From Streptomyces sp. KL109B (lineage in GTDB: Bacteria > Actinomycetota > Actinomycetes > Streptomycetales > Streptomycetaceae): DNA of 64,000 nt. The first letter of the stretch is position 1. Each line of letters starts with the position of its first letter. This document shows positions 7,732-16,118 of this stretch, piece after piece. Below the pieces are notes generated by a model. It was not told the DNA's origin. It ran no database searches and worked only from the letters and a program-made list of their open reading frames with translations. The position numbers and the translations under genes were made by a program. The DNA lies in contig NZ_JASERL010000018.1 of NCBI RefSeq assembly GCF_030766935.1, forward strand, positions 124,001 through 188,000. Direction: 5' to 3'.

Positions 7732-8976
7732 ATGCCGTGCCCCGCGCTGCCCGACGGGTTCGACTTCACCGATCCCGACCTCCTCCAACACCGCATACCG
7801 CACCCGGAGTTCGCCGAACTCCGGCAGGCCGAACCGGTCCGCTGGATCGAGCAGGAGACCGGCATTTCCGGCTTCGACGACTCCGGTTACTGGGCCGTGA
7901 CCCGCCACGCGGACGTCAAATACGTCTCCACGCACCCGGAGCTCTACTCGTCCAACACCAACACCGCCGTGATCCGCTTCAATTCGTCGATCGAGCGCGA
8001 CCAGATCGACGTACAGAAGATGATCATGCTCAACATGGACCCGCCCGAGCACACGCGCGTGCGCCAGATCGTGCAGCGCGGGTTCACGCCGCGCGCCATC
8101 CGGTCCCTGGAGGAGAAGCTCAGGAACCGGGCCCGCGACATCGTCGCCAAGGCGGTCCAACAGGCGGGCCCGGGCGGCTCGTTCGACTTCGTCACGAATG
8201 TCGCCGTGGAGCTGCCGCTGCAGGCCATCGCCGAGCTCATCGGCATCGAGCAGAAGGACCGCGCCAAGGTCTTCGACTGGTCCAACAAGATGGTGGCGTA
8301 CGACGACCCGGAGTACGCGATCACCGAGGAGATCGGCGCCGAGGCCGCCATGGAGATCGTCGGCTACGCGATGAACCTCGCGGCCGACCGCAAGAAGTGT
8401 CCGGCCCAGGACATCGTGACCCAGCTGGTCGCGGCCGAGGACGACGGCAATCTCTCCTCCGACGAGTTCGGCTTCTTCGTGATCCTGCTCGCCGTCGCGG
8501 GCAACGAGACGACCCGCAACGCCATCACCCACGGCATGCACGCCTTCCTCACCCACCCCGACCAGTGGGAGCTCTACAAGCGGGAGCGGCCGAGCACCAC
8601 CGCCGAGGAGATCGTGCGCTGGGCGACCCCCGTCGTCTCCTTCCAGCGGACCGCCACCCAGGACACCGAGCTGGGCGGCCGGAAGATCAAGGCGGGCGAC
8701 CGGGTCGGGCTCTTCTACTCCTCCGCCAATCACGACCCGGAGGTCTTCGAGAACCCGGACACCTTCGACATCACCCGCGACCCGAACCCGCACCTCGGCT
8801 TCGGCGGCGGCGGACCGCACTTCTGCCTCGGCAAGTCCCTCGCGATCCTGGAGATCGACCTGATCTTCAACGCGCTCGCCGACGCCGTGCCCGACCTGCG
8901 CCTCGCGGGCGACCCCCGCCGGCTGCGCGCGGCCTGGCTGAACGGCGTCAAGGAACTTCAGGTCGCCCCGGCGTAG
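7732..8976 (+). CDS. cyp125: Cytochrome P450, CYP125-like (sterol C26/C27 hydroxylase family)
   Basis: The 414-residue soluble P450 starts with ATG after GGGAGTGACCCC. The I-helix motif is AGNETTRN, the ExxR motif is in EEIVRWATPV, and the heme loop is FGGGGPHFCLGKSLA with Cys365 as the axial ligand. The N-terminal DGFDFTDPDLLQHRIPHPEF and the segment MLNMDPPEHTRVRQIVQRGF are typical of CYP125, which oxidises the terminal methyl of cholesterol side chains before beta-oxidation. Its divergent neighbour is a FadA5-like thiolase, which supports a shared side-chain pathway. Ferredoxin and ferredoxin reductase partners are not encoded nearby. The exact substrate in this organism is inferred. Confidence 0.88.
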   Translation: MPCPALPDGFDFTDPDLLQHRIPHPEFAELRQAEPVRWIEQETGISGFDDSGYWAVTRHADVKYVSTHPELYSSNTNTAVIRFNSSIERDQIDVQKMIMLNMDPPEHTRVRQIVQRGFTPRAIRSLEEKLRNRARDIVAKAVQQAGPGGSFDFVTNVAVELPLQAIAELIGIEQKDRAKVFDWSNKMVAYDDPEYAITEEIGAEAAMEIVGYAMNLAADRKKCPAQDIVTQLVAAEDDGNLSSDEFGFFVILLAVAGNETTRNAITHGMHAFLTHPDQWELYKRERPSTTAEEIVRWATPVVSFQRTATQDTELGGRKIKAGDRVGLFYSSANHDPEVFENPDTFDITRDPNPHLGFGGGGPHFCLGKSLAILEIDLIFNALADAVPDLRLAGDPRRLRAAWLNGVKELQVAPA

Positions 8977-9007
8977 CAGGCACGCAGCAGGCACGCAGCA
9001 GGCACAC
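8976..9007. repeat. 11-bp tandem repeat after cyp125
   Basis: Just under three units of GCAGGCACGCA starting in the last base of the cyp125 stop codon. Short, probably produced by slippage. Confidence 0.7.
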
Positions 9008-9052
9008 GGAACGGTGGCCTCCTCTCGGCCTTGATGCCAGGATGAGGCCTTT

Positions 9053-10624
9053 GTGGCCCGAGAGTACGTTCGAGAACAGAACCAACACGGCGTTTCCCAG
9101 GGCGACTTGGGTGACCAGAAGGGCCCCCGGCGCGACCGGGGGCCCGCCCCGTGGGTCGCCCGGTGGGGCGTCTGCCTCGGCCCCGCGCTGCTCTCGCTCG
9201 GCCTCGGACTGTGGGGGCTGACCCGCCACGACAGCATGTGGCGCGACGAGTCCGTCACGTACCAGATGGCGCACCGCGACGCCGGTGACATCTGGCGGAC
9301 GGCCGGGCACATCGACGCCGTGCACGGGGCGTACTACGGCCTTATGCGCCTGGTGTTCTCCGGCTGGGAGGGCGGCCTCGTCGCGCTGCGGCTGCCGTCG
9401 GTGCTCGCGACGGCCGTGGCCGCGGGGCTCGTCGCGCTGCTCGCCACCCGGATGTGCGGGCCGCGCGCCGGACTGCTCGCCGGGGCCGCCTTCGCGCTCA
9501 CCCCACTCGTGCGGTTCTACGCGCAGGAGGGCCGGTCGTACGCGATCGTGTGCGCCTGCGTCGTGGCGGCGACGTACGCGTATGTGCGGGCGGTTCAAGG
9601 TGGTGGGGCGCGCTGGTGGGTGGCGTACGGCGGGCTGCTCGTGGGGGCGGTCGTGCTGCACGAGTTCGCCGTGCTCGTGCTGATGGCGCACGGAGTGTCG
9701 CTGTGGCTCGGTGGTGTCGGGTACGCGCGCGTGGCCTGGGGGCGGTGCGTGGCGGGGGTGTTGCTTGTCGTGGCGCCGCTTGCGGTGCTCAGTGCGCGTC
9801 AATCGGGGGCGCAATTGGTGTGGTTGGGGCGGCCGAGCGGCGCGGAGTGGGCGGTCCACGTGGGTGCCTGCGGGGCCGGGGTGCTGCTGTTCCGGCTCGC
9901 GGGCGGGCGGCGGCGGGAGTTCTCGGCGGTGGCGGTGGCGCTGCCGCTGCTCGCGGTGCCGGGTGGGCTCCTGCTGGTCGTCTCGCTGGTGAAGCCGTAT
10001 TACGTCGATCGGTATGTGCTGTACGGGTGGGTGGGGCTCGCCCTGTTGATCGGCGCCGGTGCGGACCGGCTCATCGGGGCGGTGCCGGCGGTGCGCAGGG
10101 ACGCCGCGCGGGATCTGGCGGCGCTCGCCGTGGTCGCCGCGATCGGGGCCGTGCCGTGGCTCGGTTCGCCCCCGGCGCGCTCCCCGGAGAGCCGGCTCGA
10201 CGACGTCGTCGCGATATCCCGCGCCGTACGCGAGGTGGCACGCCCCGGCGACGCCGTCCTCTACTTACCCGCGCGGCGCCGCGAATGGGCCATGTCCTAC
10301 CCCCGCCAGTACGGGGCGCTGCGGGACGTCGCCCTCGCCCGCACCCCCGTCGCGTCCGGCACCTTGCAGGGCGAGGAGGCGTCGGCCGCGCGGATCCGGC
10401 GGGCCCTGGAGCGGGAGCCGCGGGTGGTGGCGCTCATGGACCCGGCGGGGCAGCCGCTCGACGCGGTGGACCGGGAGGCCGTGAAGCGGTCCGTCCTACG
10501 CGACCGCTTCCAACGCTGCCGCGTCCTGGCGGTCCACGGGGCGCGCGTCGCGCTCTACGCCCGCCCCGGCCACTGCCCGCCTCACCGCTCCGGAACGCTC
10601 CCCCGCGACCCCCACCTGCCCTGA
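9053..10624 (+). CDS. GT-C family membrane glycosyltransferase (GT39-like), with a TTA codon
   Basis: The product has 523 residues from a GTG start. After a short cytoplasmic N-terminus it has a first membrane helix, then the extracytoplasmic loop HDSMWRDESVTYQMAHRD, whose Asp-Glu pair is where GT-C enzymes that use polyprenyl-phosphate sugars have their catalytic Asp. Eight to ten further hydrophobic segments follow, with a C-terminal extracytoplasmic domain. It is predicted to transfer a sugar from a lipid carrier to a cell-envelope acceptor; donor and acceptor are unknown. Leu405 is encoded by TTA at 10265-10267, the rare codon read only by bldA tRNA in Streptomyces, so translation is probably restricted to late growth. 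Its 3' end overlaps the convergent gene by 43 bp. Confidence 0.82.
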   Translation: MAREYVREQNQHGVSQGDLGDQKGPRRDRGPAPWVARWGVCLGPALLSLGLGLWGLTRHDSMWRDESVTYQMAHRDAGDIWRTAGHIDAVHGAYYGLMRLVFSGWEGGLVALRLPSVLATAVAAGLVALLATRMCGPRAGLLAGAAFALTPLVRFYAQEGRSYAIVCACVVAATYAYVRAVQGGGARWWVAYGGLLVGAVVLHEFAVLVLMAHGVSLWLGGVGYARVAWGRCVAGVLLVVAPLAVLSARQSGAQLVWLGRPSGAEWAVHVGACGAGVLLFRLAGGRRREFSAVAVALPLLAVPGGLLLVVSLVKPYYVDRYVLYGWVGLALLIGAGADRLIGAVPAVRRDAARDLAALAVVAAIGAVPWLGSPPARSPESRLDDVVAISRAVREVARPGDAVLYLPARRREWAMSYPRQYGALRDVALARTPVASGTLQGEEASAARIRRALEREPRVVALMDPAGQPLDAVDREAVKRSVLRDRFQRCRVLAVHGARVALYARPGHCPPHRSGTLPRDPHLP

Positions 10625-12666
10625 CCCGCACCTTCCGCCTCCCCCACCGGCGCCGGCCGCGCCGCCACCACCGACCGCGGCCCCGACAACAGATACGTGA
10701 GCCCGAACCCGGCCCCCACCACCACCGCCCCGCCCACCGCGTCAAGCACCCAGTGGTTCCCCGTCGCCACGATCGCGGACACGGTGCACAGCGGGTGGAC
10801 GAGGCCGAGCGCCTTCATCCACCACTTCGGGGCGAGCAGCACGATGACGACGCCGCACCACAGGGACCAGCCGAAGTGCAGCGAGGGCATCGCCGCGTAC
10901 TGGTTGGTGACTGCGGTGAGCGTCCCGTAGTCCGGCTTCGAGAAGTCCTGCACGCCGTGGACCGTGTCGATGAAGCCGAGCGTCGGCATCAGCCGTGGCG
11001 GCGCGAGCGGGTACAGCCAGAAGCCGACGAGGGCGAGGACGGTGGCGAAGCCGAGTGAGGCGCGGGCCCAGCGGTAGTCCGCGGGGCGACGCACGTAGAG
11101 GACGGCGAGGACGGCCAGCGGCACCACAAAGTGAAAGGACGTGTAGTAGAAGTCGAAGAAATCGCGCAGCCATCCCACCGGGACCACCGCATGGTTCGCC
11201 CAGTGCTCGATGTCGATGTGCAGGAACCGCTCGACCGCGTGCACCTGCGCCCCGTGCTCCTCCGCGCGCGGCCTGCCGCCGCGCGCGACGAGCCTGACCT
11301 GCTGGTACGCGGAGTAGCCGACGCGGATGAGGAGCAGTTCGAGCAGCAGGTTCGGGCGGGCGAGCGCGCGCCGCCACACCGGCAGCAGCGGCACCCACGA
11401 CCAGCGGGCGGGGACGGGGTCCGGGTAGACCGTGGGCAGCGCCGAGCGGTAGGCCGGGTCGGAGCGCTTGAGGAAGGGGACGGCGCAGGCCGCGGCGAGG
11501 ACGGCGAGCAGGATGAGGTTGTCCCGTACCGGTGCGAGAACGGGCAGGTTCGGCAGCACCGCCTTCGTCGGCAGCGTCATCACGAGGACGACGGCGATCG
11601 GCCACACCGGCCGGTCGGCCGCCTTGGCGCCCACCCGGCCGACGACCGCGAGCAGCACCCACAGCAACTGGTGCTGCCAGGTCGTCGGGGACACCGCGAC
11701 CGCGACGCAGCCGGTGATCGCGACGGCGAGCAGCAGTTGCCCGTCGCGCGCGTACGCGATGGAGCGGCGCAGCCCGAGTGCGGCGACGGCGGCGCCGAGG
11801 AGGAGGAACAGGGCGATCTCCAGGGGCCCTTCGAGGCCGAGGCGCAGCAGCATGCCGTGCAGCGACTGGTTGGCGGTCGCCGCCGGGTCGGAGGCGAGGC
11901 CGGTGCCCGCCAGGTGGTGCACCCAGTACGTGAAGGAGTCGTGCGGCATCGCGAGCCAGGCGACCGCGGTGCCCGCGGCGAAGGTGACGCCCGTCGCGGC
12001 GGCGGCGCGTCTGCGGCCGGTGAACCAGAGGAGCGGCGCGAACAGCAGCACGGTCGGCTGGAGCGCGGCGGCGACTCCGACGAGGACGCCGGAGGCGGTC
12101 TGCCCGCGCACCGCGAAGCAGCCGAGCAGGACGAGGAGGACGGGCAGGATGCTGGTCTGGCCGAGGGTGAAGGTGTTGCGGACCGGCAGCGACAGCATGA
12201 GCAGGCTGATCGCGACGGGCGCCGCCAGCAGCGACGTACGGCGGGAGACGGGTGGTGGCAGGGCGCGCGCGGCGACCACGCCGAGCGCGACGACGAGGGC
12301 CAGCGAGCCGAACGTCCAGCCCCAGCCGAGGGCCTGCTCGGCGGCGCGCGCCAACGGTTTGAGGACGAGCCCGGCGAACGGGGTGCCGGTGAACCGGTCC
12401 GGCGCGTCGTACAGGGAGCCGCTGACGTGCAGCACCCCTTCGGGCCCGATCCATGTCTCCAGGTCGGTGAGCCGCTCCCCCGGAGGGGCGCTCAGCACCA
12501 CCATGAGTTGACGCGCGCCGAGCACGGCCGCGATCAGCCACAGTCCGGCGAGCAGGACGCCGAGCCGTCCCGTCACCGAATCCGCGGGGCCCGGCGCTCC
12601 TCCTCGATGCTGCGCATTCGCCACGCCTTTCGGACCTCCCGCCCAACCCGGCCGGTTACCAGACAT
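10582..12666 (-). CDS. Bifunctional GT87 glycosyltransferase / PAP2 phosphatase-type membrane fusion protein
   Basis: The 694-residue protein joins two membrane modules. The N-terminal 400 or so residues resemble GT87/DUF2029 mannosyltransferases (many hydrophobic helices, with an extracytoplasmic loop after helix 1 containing LTDLETW and SLYDAPDRFTGTPF). The C-terminal 250 residues are a PAP2-type domain like the AUR1/inositol-phosphorylceramide synthase group: LYPLAPPRLMP, then AAMPSLHFGW (PSLH at 594-597), then TGNHWVLDAVGG (His638, Asp642). These His/Asp residues form the phosphotransfer site. A role in making or remodelling a mannosylated phospholipid or lipoglycan is likely but not proven. 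AGGGAG lies upstream of the ATG. Confidence 0.88.
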   Translation of the reverse strand: MSGNRPGWAGGPKGVANAQHRGGAPGPADSVTGRLGVLLAGLWLIAAVLGARQLMVVLSAPPGERLTDLETWIGPEGVLHVSGSLYDAPDRFTGTPFAGLVLKPLARAAEQALGWGWTFGSLALVVALGVVAARALPPPVSRRTSLLAAPVAISLLMLSLPVRNTFTLGQTSILPVLLVLLGCFAVRGQTASGVLVGVAAALQPTVLLFAPLLWFTGRRRAAAATGVTFAAGTAVAWLAMPHDSFTYWVHHLAGTGLASDPAATANQSLHGMLLRLGLEGPLEIALFLLLGAAVAALGLRRSIAYARDGQLLLAVAITGCVAVAVSPTTWQHQLLWVLLAVVGRVGAKAADRPVWPIAVVLVMTLPTKAVLPNLPVLAPVRDNLILLAVLAAACAVPFLKRSDPAYRSALPTVYPDPVPARWSWVPLLPVWRRALARPNLLLELLLIRVGYSAYQQVRLVARGGRPRAEEHGAQVHAVERFLHIDIEHWANHAVVPVGWLRDFFDFYYTSFHFVVPLAVLAVLYVRRPADYRWARASLGFATVLALVGFWLYPLAPPRLMPTLGFIDTVHGVQDFSKPDYGTLTAVTNQYAAMPSLHFGWSLWCGVVIVLLAPKWWMKALGLVHPLCTVSAIVATGNHWVLDAVGGAVVVGAGFGLTYLLSGPRSVVAARPAPVGEAEGAGQGRWGSRGSVPER

Positions 12667-12983
12667 TCACCCGCACTCCCTATGAGACGCAGGCAACCGC
12701 GCCATCACCTGGCTGTCCACCGGGATTTGACCGAATGACAGTGTCTTCGGCCACTTCGTCCCGACCTTCACCGGCCCGGTTCCGCGACATAGATCACAAA
12801 GATTTGCATCAGCACCGTGCGAAGACTTCGACGTTTCCCCAGGCCGGAGGCGGTTTCCTCGCTGAACGCAGTTAACTGAACACTACCCGTTACGGGTGCG
12901 GGCGCCCCTATGGTCGATGCGTCGGGCCGTTCCGCGTGGACGGCCCTTCCCCTTGTCCCCCACGAAAGGAAGGCGAAGGACCC
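12667..12983. other. 317-bp divergent intergenic region
   Basis: Separates the GT87-PAP2 gene (leftward) and the ProP-like gene (rightward). AT content is higher than in the flanks between about 12780 and 12890. The only structure I see is a small inverted repeat ACCCG-TTA-CGGGT at 12885-12897, possibly an operator for the rightward gene. No ORF with convincing coding character is present. Confidence 0.5.
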
Positions 12984-14369
12984 GTGTCCAGCGCCACTTC
13001 CATCGCCCCCAGTACCGGCCGGTCCGCCGCACTCGCGAAGGACCGCAGCTCAGCCGAGCCGACCACCACCGACCCCGCGCTGGTCAAGCGCGCGGTCAAG
13101 GCGGCGGCCCTCGGAAACGCGATGGAGTGGTTCGACTTCGGCGTCTACGGCTACATGACCGCGACGCTGGGGCACGTCTTCTTCCCCTCGGCGTCCAGCA
13201 CCGCGCAGGTCCTGTCGACGCTCGGCACCTTCGCCGCCGCCTTCCTCGTGCGCCCCATCGGCGGCGCCTTCTTCGGCCCGCTCGGCGACCGCATCGGCCG
13301 TCAGCGCGTCCTCGCCATCACCATGATCATGATGTCGGCGGGCACCTTCGCGATCGGCCTGATCCCGTCGCACGCCTCCATCGGCATCTGGGCCCCCGTG
13401 CTGCTGATCGTGGCCCGCATGGTGCAGGGCTTCTCGGCCGGCGGTGAGTACGGCGGCGCCTGCACGTTCATCGCCGAGTACGCGCCGGACAAGCGCCGCG
13501 GCTTCTTCGGCTCGTTCCTTGAGCTCGGCACGAACGCCGGTTACGTCGCCGGTGCCGCGCTCGCGACGGCGCTCACCACGTCGCTCGCCACCGACGCCCT
13601 GTACGACTGGGGCTGGCGCATCCCGTTCCTCGTCGCGGGCCCGATCGGCCTGGTCGGCCTGTACGTCCGGATGAAGCTGGAGGAGACCCCGGCGTTCAAG
13701 AAGCTGGCCGAGGAGGCCGAGGCCAAGGAGAAGTCCGCTCCGAAGCCGAAGCTCCGCGAGATGTTCGTCGGCAACGCCAAGCCCATGTTCCTGTGCATCG
13801 CGCTGGTCCTGGTCTTCAACGTCACCGACTACATGCTGCTGTCGTACATGCCGACGTTCCTCAGCGAGCAGCTGCACTACGACGCCACGCACGGCACGAT
13901 CATCCTCATCTGCGTGATGCTGCTGATGATGGCCGTCCAGCTCCCGGCGGGCCTCGCCAACGACCGCTTCGGCCACCGCTGGGTGATCGGCACCGCCTGC
14001 GCCGGCTTCGTGCTCCTTTCCGTCCCGGCCATGCTGCTGATCCAGGCGGGCTCCACGTGGGCGATCGCGCTCGGCCTCGCCGCGCTCGGCCTGCTGCTCG
14101 TCGGCTTCACGTCGTCGATGCCGTCGACGCTGCCCGCGCTGTTCGACACGAAGGTCCGCTACGGCTCGCTCGCCGTCAGCTTCAACCTCTCCGTCTCGCT
14201 GTTCGGTGGTACGACGCCGCTGGTCGTCGCCTCCCTCATCGCGGCCACGGGCAACCTCATGATCCCCGCGTACTACATGATGGCCGCGGCCGTCATCGGT
14301 GCCATCGCGGTGTGGCGCATGAAGGAGTCCTCGGGCAGGCCGCTGCCGGGCTCGCCGCCCGCCGTGTAG
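12984..14369 (+). CDS. MHS-family major facilitator transporter (ProP-like)
   Basis: The protein has 461 residues from GTG 12984, which has a purine-rich ribosome binding site (AAAGGAAGG) upstream. It has twelve predicted membrane helices. The N-terminal signature GNAMEWFDFGVYGYM, the loop GDRIGRQRVL and the segment GFSAGGEYGGA are diagnostic of the metabolite:H+ symporter group that contains ProP (proline/betaine) and the citrate and ketoglutarate permeases. Substrate within the group is not readable; a compatible solute such as proline or betaine is the usual annotation. A strong hairpin at 14416 follows. Confidence 0.88.
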   Translation: MSSATSIAPSTGRSAALAKDRSSAEPTTTDPALVKRAVKAAALGNAMEWFDFGVYGYMTATLGHVFFPSASSTAQVLSTLGTFAAAFLVRPIGGAFFGPLGDRIGRQRVLAITMIMMSAGTFAIGLIPSHASIGIWAPVLLIVARMVQGFSAGGEYGGACTFIAEYAPDKRRGFFGSFLELGTNAGYVAGAALATALTTSLATDALYDWGWRIPFLVAGPIGLVGLYVRMKLEETPAFKKLAEEAEAKEKSAPKPKLREMFVGNAKPMFLCIALVLVFNVTDYMLLSYMPTFLSEQLHYDATHGTIILICVMLLMMAVQLPAGLANDRFGHRWVIGTACAGFVLLSVPAMLLIQAGSTWAIALGLAALGLLLVGFTSSMPSTLPALFDTKVRYGSLAVSFNLSVSLFGGTTPLVVASLIAATGNLMIPAYYMMAAAVIGAIAVWRMKESSGRPLPGSPPAV

Positions 14370-14415
14370 CGACACCCGTACGCGAGGTGTGGGCAACACC
14401 CGTACGCAAGTGATC

Positions 14416-14454
14416 AGGGCCGGAGCGAAACGCAGGACGTATCGCTCCGGCCCT
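14416..14454 (+). terminator. Strong hairpin terminator after the ProP-like gene
   Basis: Perfect 13-bp inverted repeat AGGGCCGGAGCGA / TCGCTCCGGCCCT with a 13-base loop. It ends only 16 bp before the next start codon, so it separates the two transcription units unless the next gene has a very short leader. Confidence 0.75.
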
Positions 14455-14470
14455 GCTTACGCTGACGGCC

Positions 14471-15148
14471 ATGACGACTGACCCCGAAGAACGTCAACCG
14501 GCCGCCGTCGACGCCTATCTCTCCGGCCTCCTCGCCCCCGCCGACGAGACCCTCGCCGCGGCGCTCGACGACAGCGCGGCGGCGGGCCTGCCCGGCATCA
14601 ACGTCTCGGCGACGCACGGGAAACTGCTCCACCTCATCGCCCGCATCCAGGGCGCGCGGCGCGTCCTGGAGATCGGCACGCTCGGCGGCTACAGCACGAT
14701 CTGGCTGGCCCGCGCGCTCCCCGCAGACGGCTCGCTGATCACCCTGGAGTACAGCGACCGGCACGCCGAGGTGGCCCGCGCCAACATCACCCGCGCGGGC
14801 CTGGACAAGGTCGTCGAGGTACGGGTGGGCGCCGCGCTCGACTCGCTGCCGGGCCTTGCCGACGAGGGCGCCGACTTCGACCTGGTCTTCATCGACGCGG
14901 ACAAGGTCAACAACCCGCGCTACGTGGAGTGGGCGCTGCGCATGACGCACCCCGGCAGCGTGCTCGTCGTCGACAACGTGGTGCGCGACGGCCGCGTCAC
15001 CGACGCCGACTCCACCGCGGGCGACGTCGTCGGCACCCGCGCCGCCCTCCAACTCCTCGCGGACCACCCGAGGCTCGACGCGACGGCGATCCAGACGGTG
15101 GGCGCGAAGGGCCACGACGGCTTCGCGGTGGCCTACGTGAGTTCGTGA
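14471..15148 (+). CDS. SAM-dependent O-methyltransferase (CCoAOMT-like)
   Basis: The 225-residue class-I methyltransferase has SAM-binding motif I VLEIGTLGGYSTIWLA (about residue 67), acidic loop ITLEYSDRHAEVA, and DLVFIDADKVNNPRYVEWAL, in which the Asp residues and following Asn are the metal ligands of the caffeoyl-CoA/catechol O-methyltransferase group. Then comes PGSVLVVDNVVRDGRV. It probably methylates a catechol-type hydroxyl using Mg2+; the natural substrate is unknown. The length is normal for the family. Its last codons (YVSS, stop) are duplicated just downstream. Confidence 0.9.
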   Translation: MTTDPEERQPAAVDAYLSGLLAPADETLAAALDDSAAAGLPGINVSATHGKLLHLIARIQGARRVLEIGTLGGYSTIWLARALPADGSLITLEYSDRHAEVARANITRAGLDKVVEVRVGAALDSLPGLADEGADFDLVFIDADKVNNPRYVEWALRMTHPGSVLVVDNVVRDGRVTDADSTAGDVVGTRAALQLLADHPRLDATAIQTVGAKGHDGFAVAYVSS

Positions 15149-15201
15149 CCTGCGTGACCTGCGTGACCTGCGTGACCTGCGTGGCTTACGTGAGTTCGTG
15201 A
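15134..15201. repeat. Duplicated gene terminus with 9-bp tandem repeats
   Basis: The sequence TACGTGAGTTCGTGA, containing the methyltransferase stop, occurs at 15134-15148 and again at 15187-15201. Between them lie about four units of TGCGTGACC. The stop of the convergent FHA-like gene falls inside the second copy. Confidence 0.85.
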
Positions 15202-15596
15202 CAGAAGCCGACGTGCACGCTGCGCGGCCCGCCCCTGTCGGCCACGAGCACCTCGCCGGACGAGCCGCGCGGCAACGCCACCACACCTCCGTACGCGACG
15301 GGCCGCCCCGTCGTCCCCGGCTTGTGCTCCCCGAACCGCACCCGCACCTCGGAGGCCGGATCGTCCTGCGAGCCGCGCAGCCAGAACACGCTCCACGCGC
15401 CGTCGGGCCCGCACCGGAACTCCAGGTGCACCCGCGACACGAACAGCCAGTCCTGCGGAATCACGAGCCGGCACACGCTCGCGTCACGCCCGACCCGCAG
15501 CACCGCCCCGGGCTCGCTCCCGGCCTCGGCCATGCTCATCGCGGCCGTCTCCCCCGTGTCGCCACCGGCCGTGACGGCCATGGTCAGTTCGAGCAC
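15186..15596 (-). CDS. Small FHA-like domain protein
   Basis: The 136-residue protein has the core VGRDASVCRLVIPQDWLFVSR followed by VHLEFRC. The G-R at its start and the S-R-x-H later match the phosphothreonine-contacting positions of forkhead-associated domains. No transmembrane segment or enzymatic domain is attached. It is started at GTG 15596, which has a G-rich ribosome binding site; ATG 15581 is an alternative. FHA proteins read Ser/Thr-kinase signals, but no kinase gene is adjacent. The FHA assignment rests on motif reading only. Confidence 0.7.
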   Translation of the reverse strand: MLELTMAVTAGGDTGETAAMSMAEAGSEPGAVLRVGRDASVCRLVIPQDWLFVSRVHLEFRCGPDGAWSVFWLRGSQDDPASEVRVRFGEHKPGTTGRPVAYGGVVALPRGSSGEVLVADRGGPRSVHVGFCHELT

Positions 15597-15676
15597 CCCG
15601 CCCCCCAGCGTTCGCGCCTCGCGCCCTCGTGGCTCGCAGCCTAGAGCGCCCCGATCCGCTCTGGGACACTTGTGTC

Positions 15677-16093
15677 ATGACCGAACGCAAACCGCCCGGA
15701 GTCAGTTTCGAGTCATTCGTCGACAAGCAGATCCGTGACGCCGAACGACGCGGCGACTTCTCCGCGCTGCCGGGCGAGGGCAAGCCCCTCGCGCCGTCCT
15801 CGCACTCCTCGTACGACGAGAACTGGTGGATCAAGGAGAAGCTGGCCCGCGAGGGCATCTCGGTCCTGCCGCCCTCGCTGGCGCTGCGCAAGGAGGCCGA
15901 GGACACCCTGGCCGCGCTGCCGAAGGTGCCGTCGGAGCGGGCCGTGCGGCAGACGCTGGCCGAACTCAACGACAAGATCCGCGACATGATGTTCAAGCCG
16001 CCGCCTGGACCGCCGCTCGGCCTGAAGCCGTACACGGCGGACGAGATCGAGGAGATCGTGCGGGAGTGGCGGGAGGGGCGCGGGTCGGCCTGA
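15677..16093 (+). CDS. DUF1992 (DnaJ-homologue subfamily C28-like) protein
   Basis: The product has 138 residues. The region SFESFVDKQIRDAERRGDFS-ALPGEGKPL is the hallmark of the DUF1992 family, which is conserved from bacteria to mitochondria (DNAJC28) without a J domain in bacteria. The C-terminal part is helical and charged and includes LNDKIRDMMFKPPPGPP. The biochemical role is unknown. ATG 15677 is chosen because the conserved region begins soon after it. Confidence 0.85.
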   Translation: MTERKPPGVSFESFVDKQIRDAERRGDFSALPGEGKPLAPSSHSSYDENWWIKEKLAREGISVLPPSLALRKEAEDTLAALPKVPSERAVRQTLAELNDKIRDMMFKPPPGPPLGLKPYTADEIEEIVREWREGRGSA

Positions 16094-16118
16094 GGGGTCG
16101 CTGAGGCACGATGGACGC

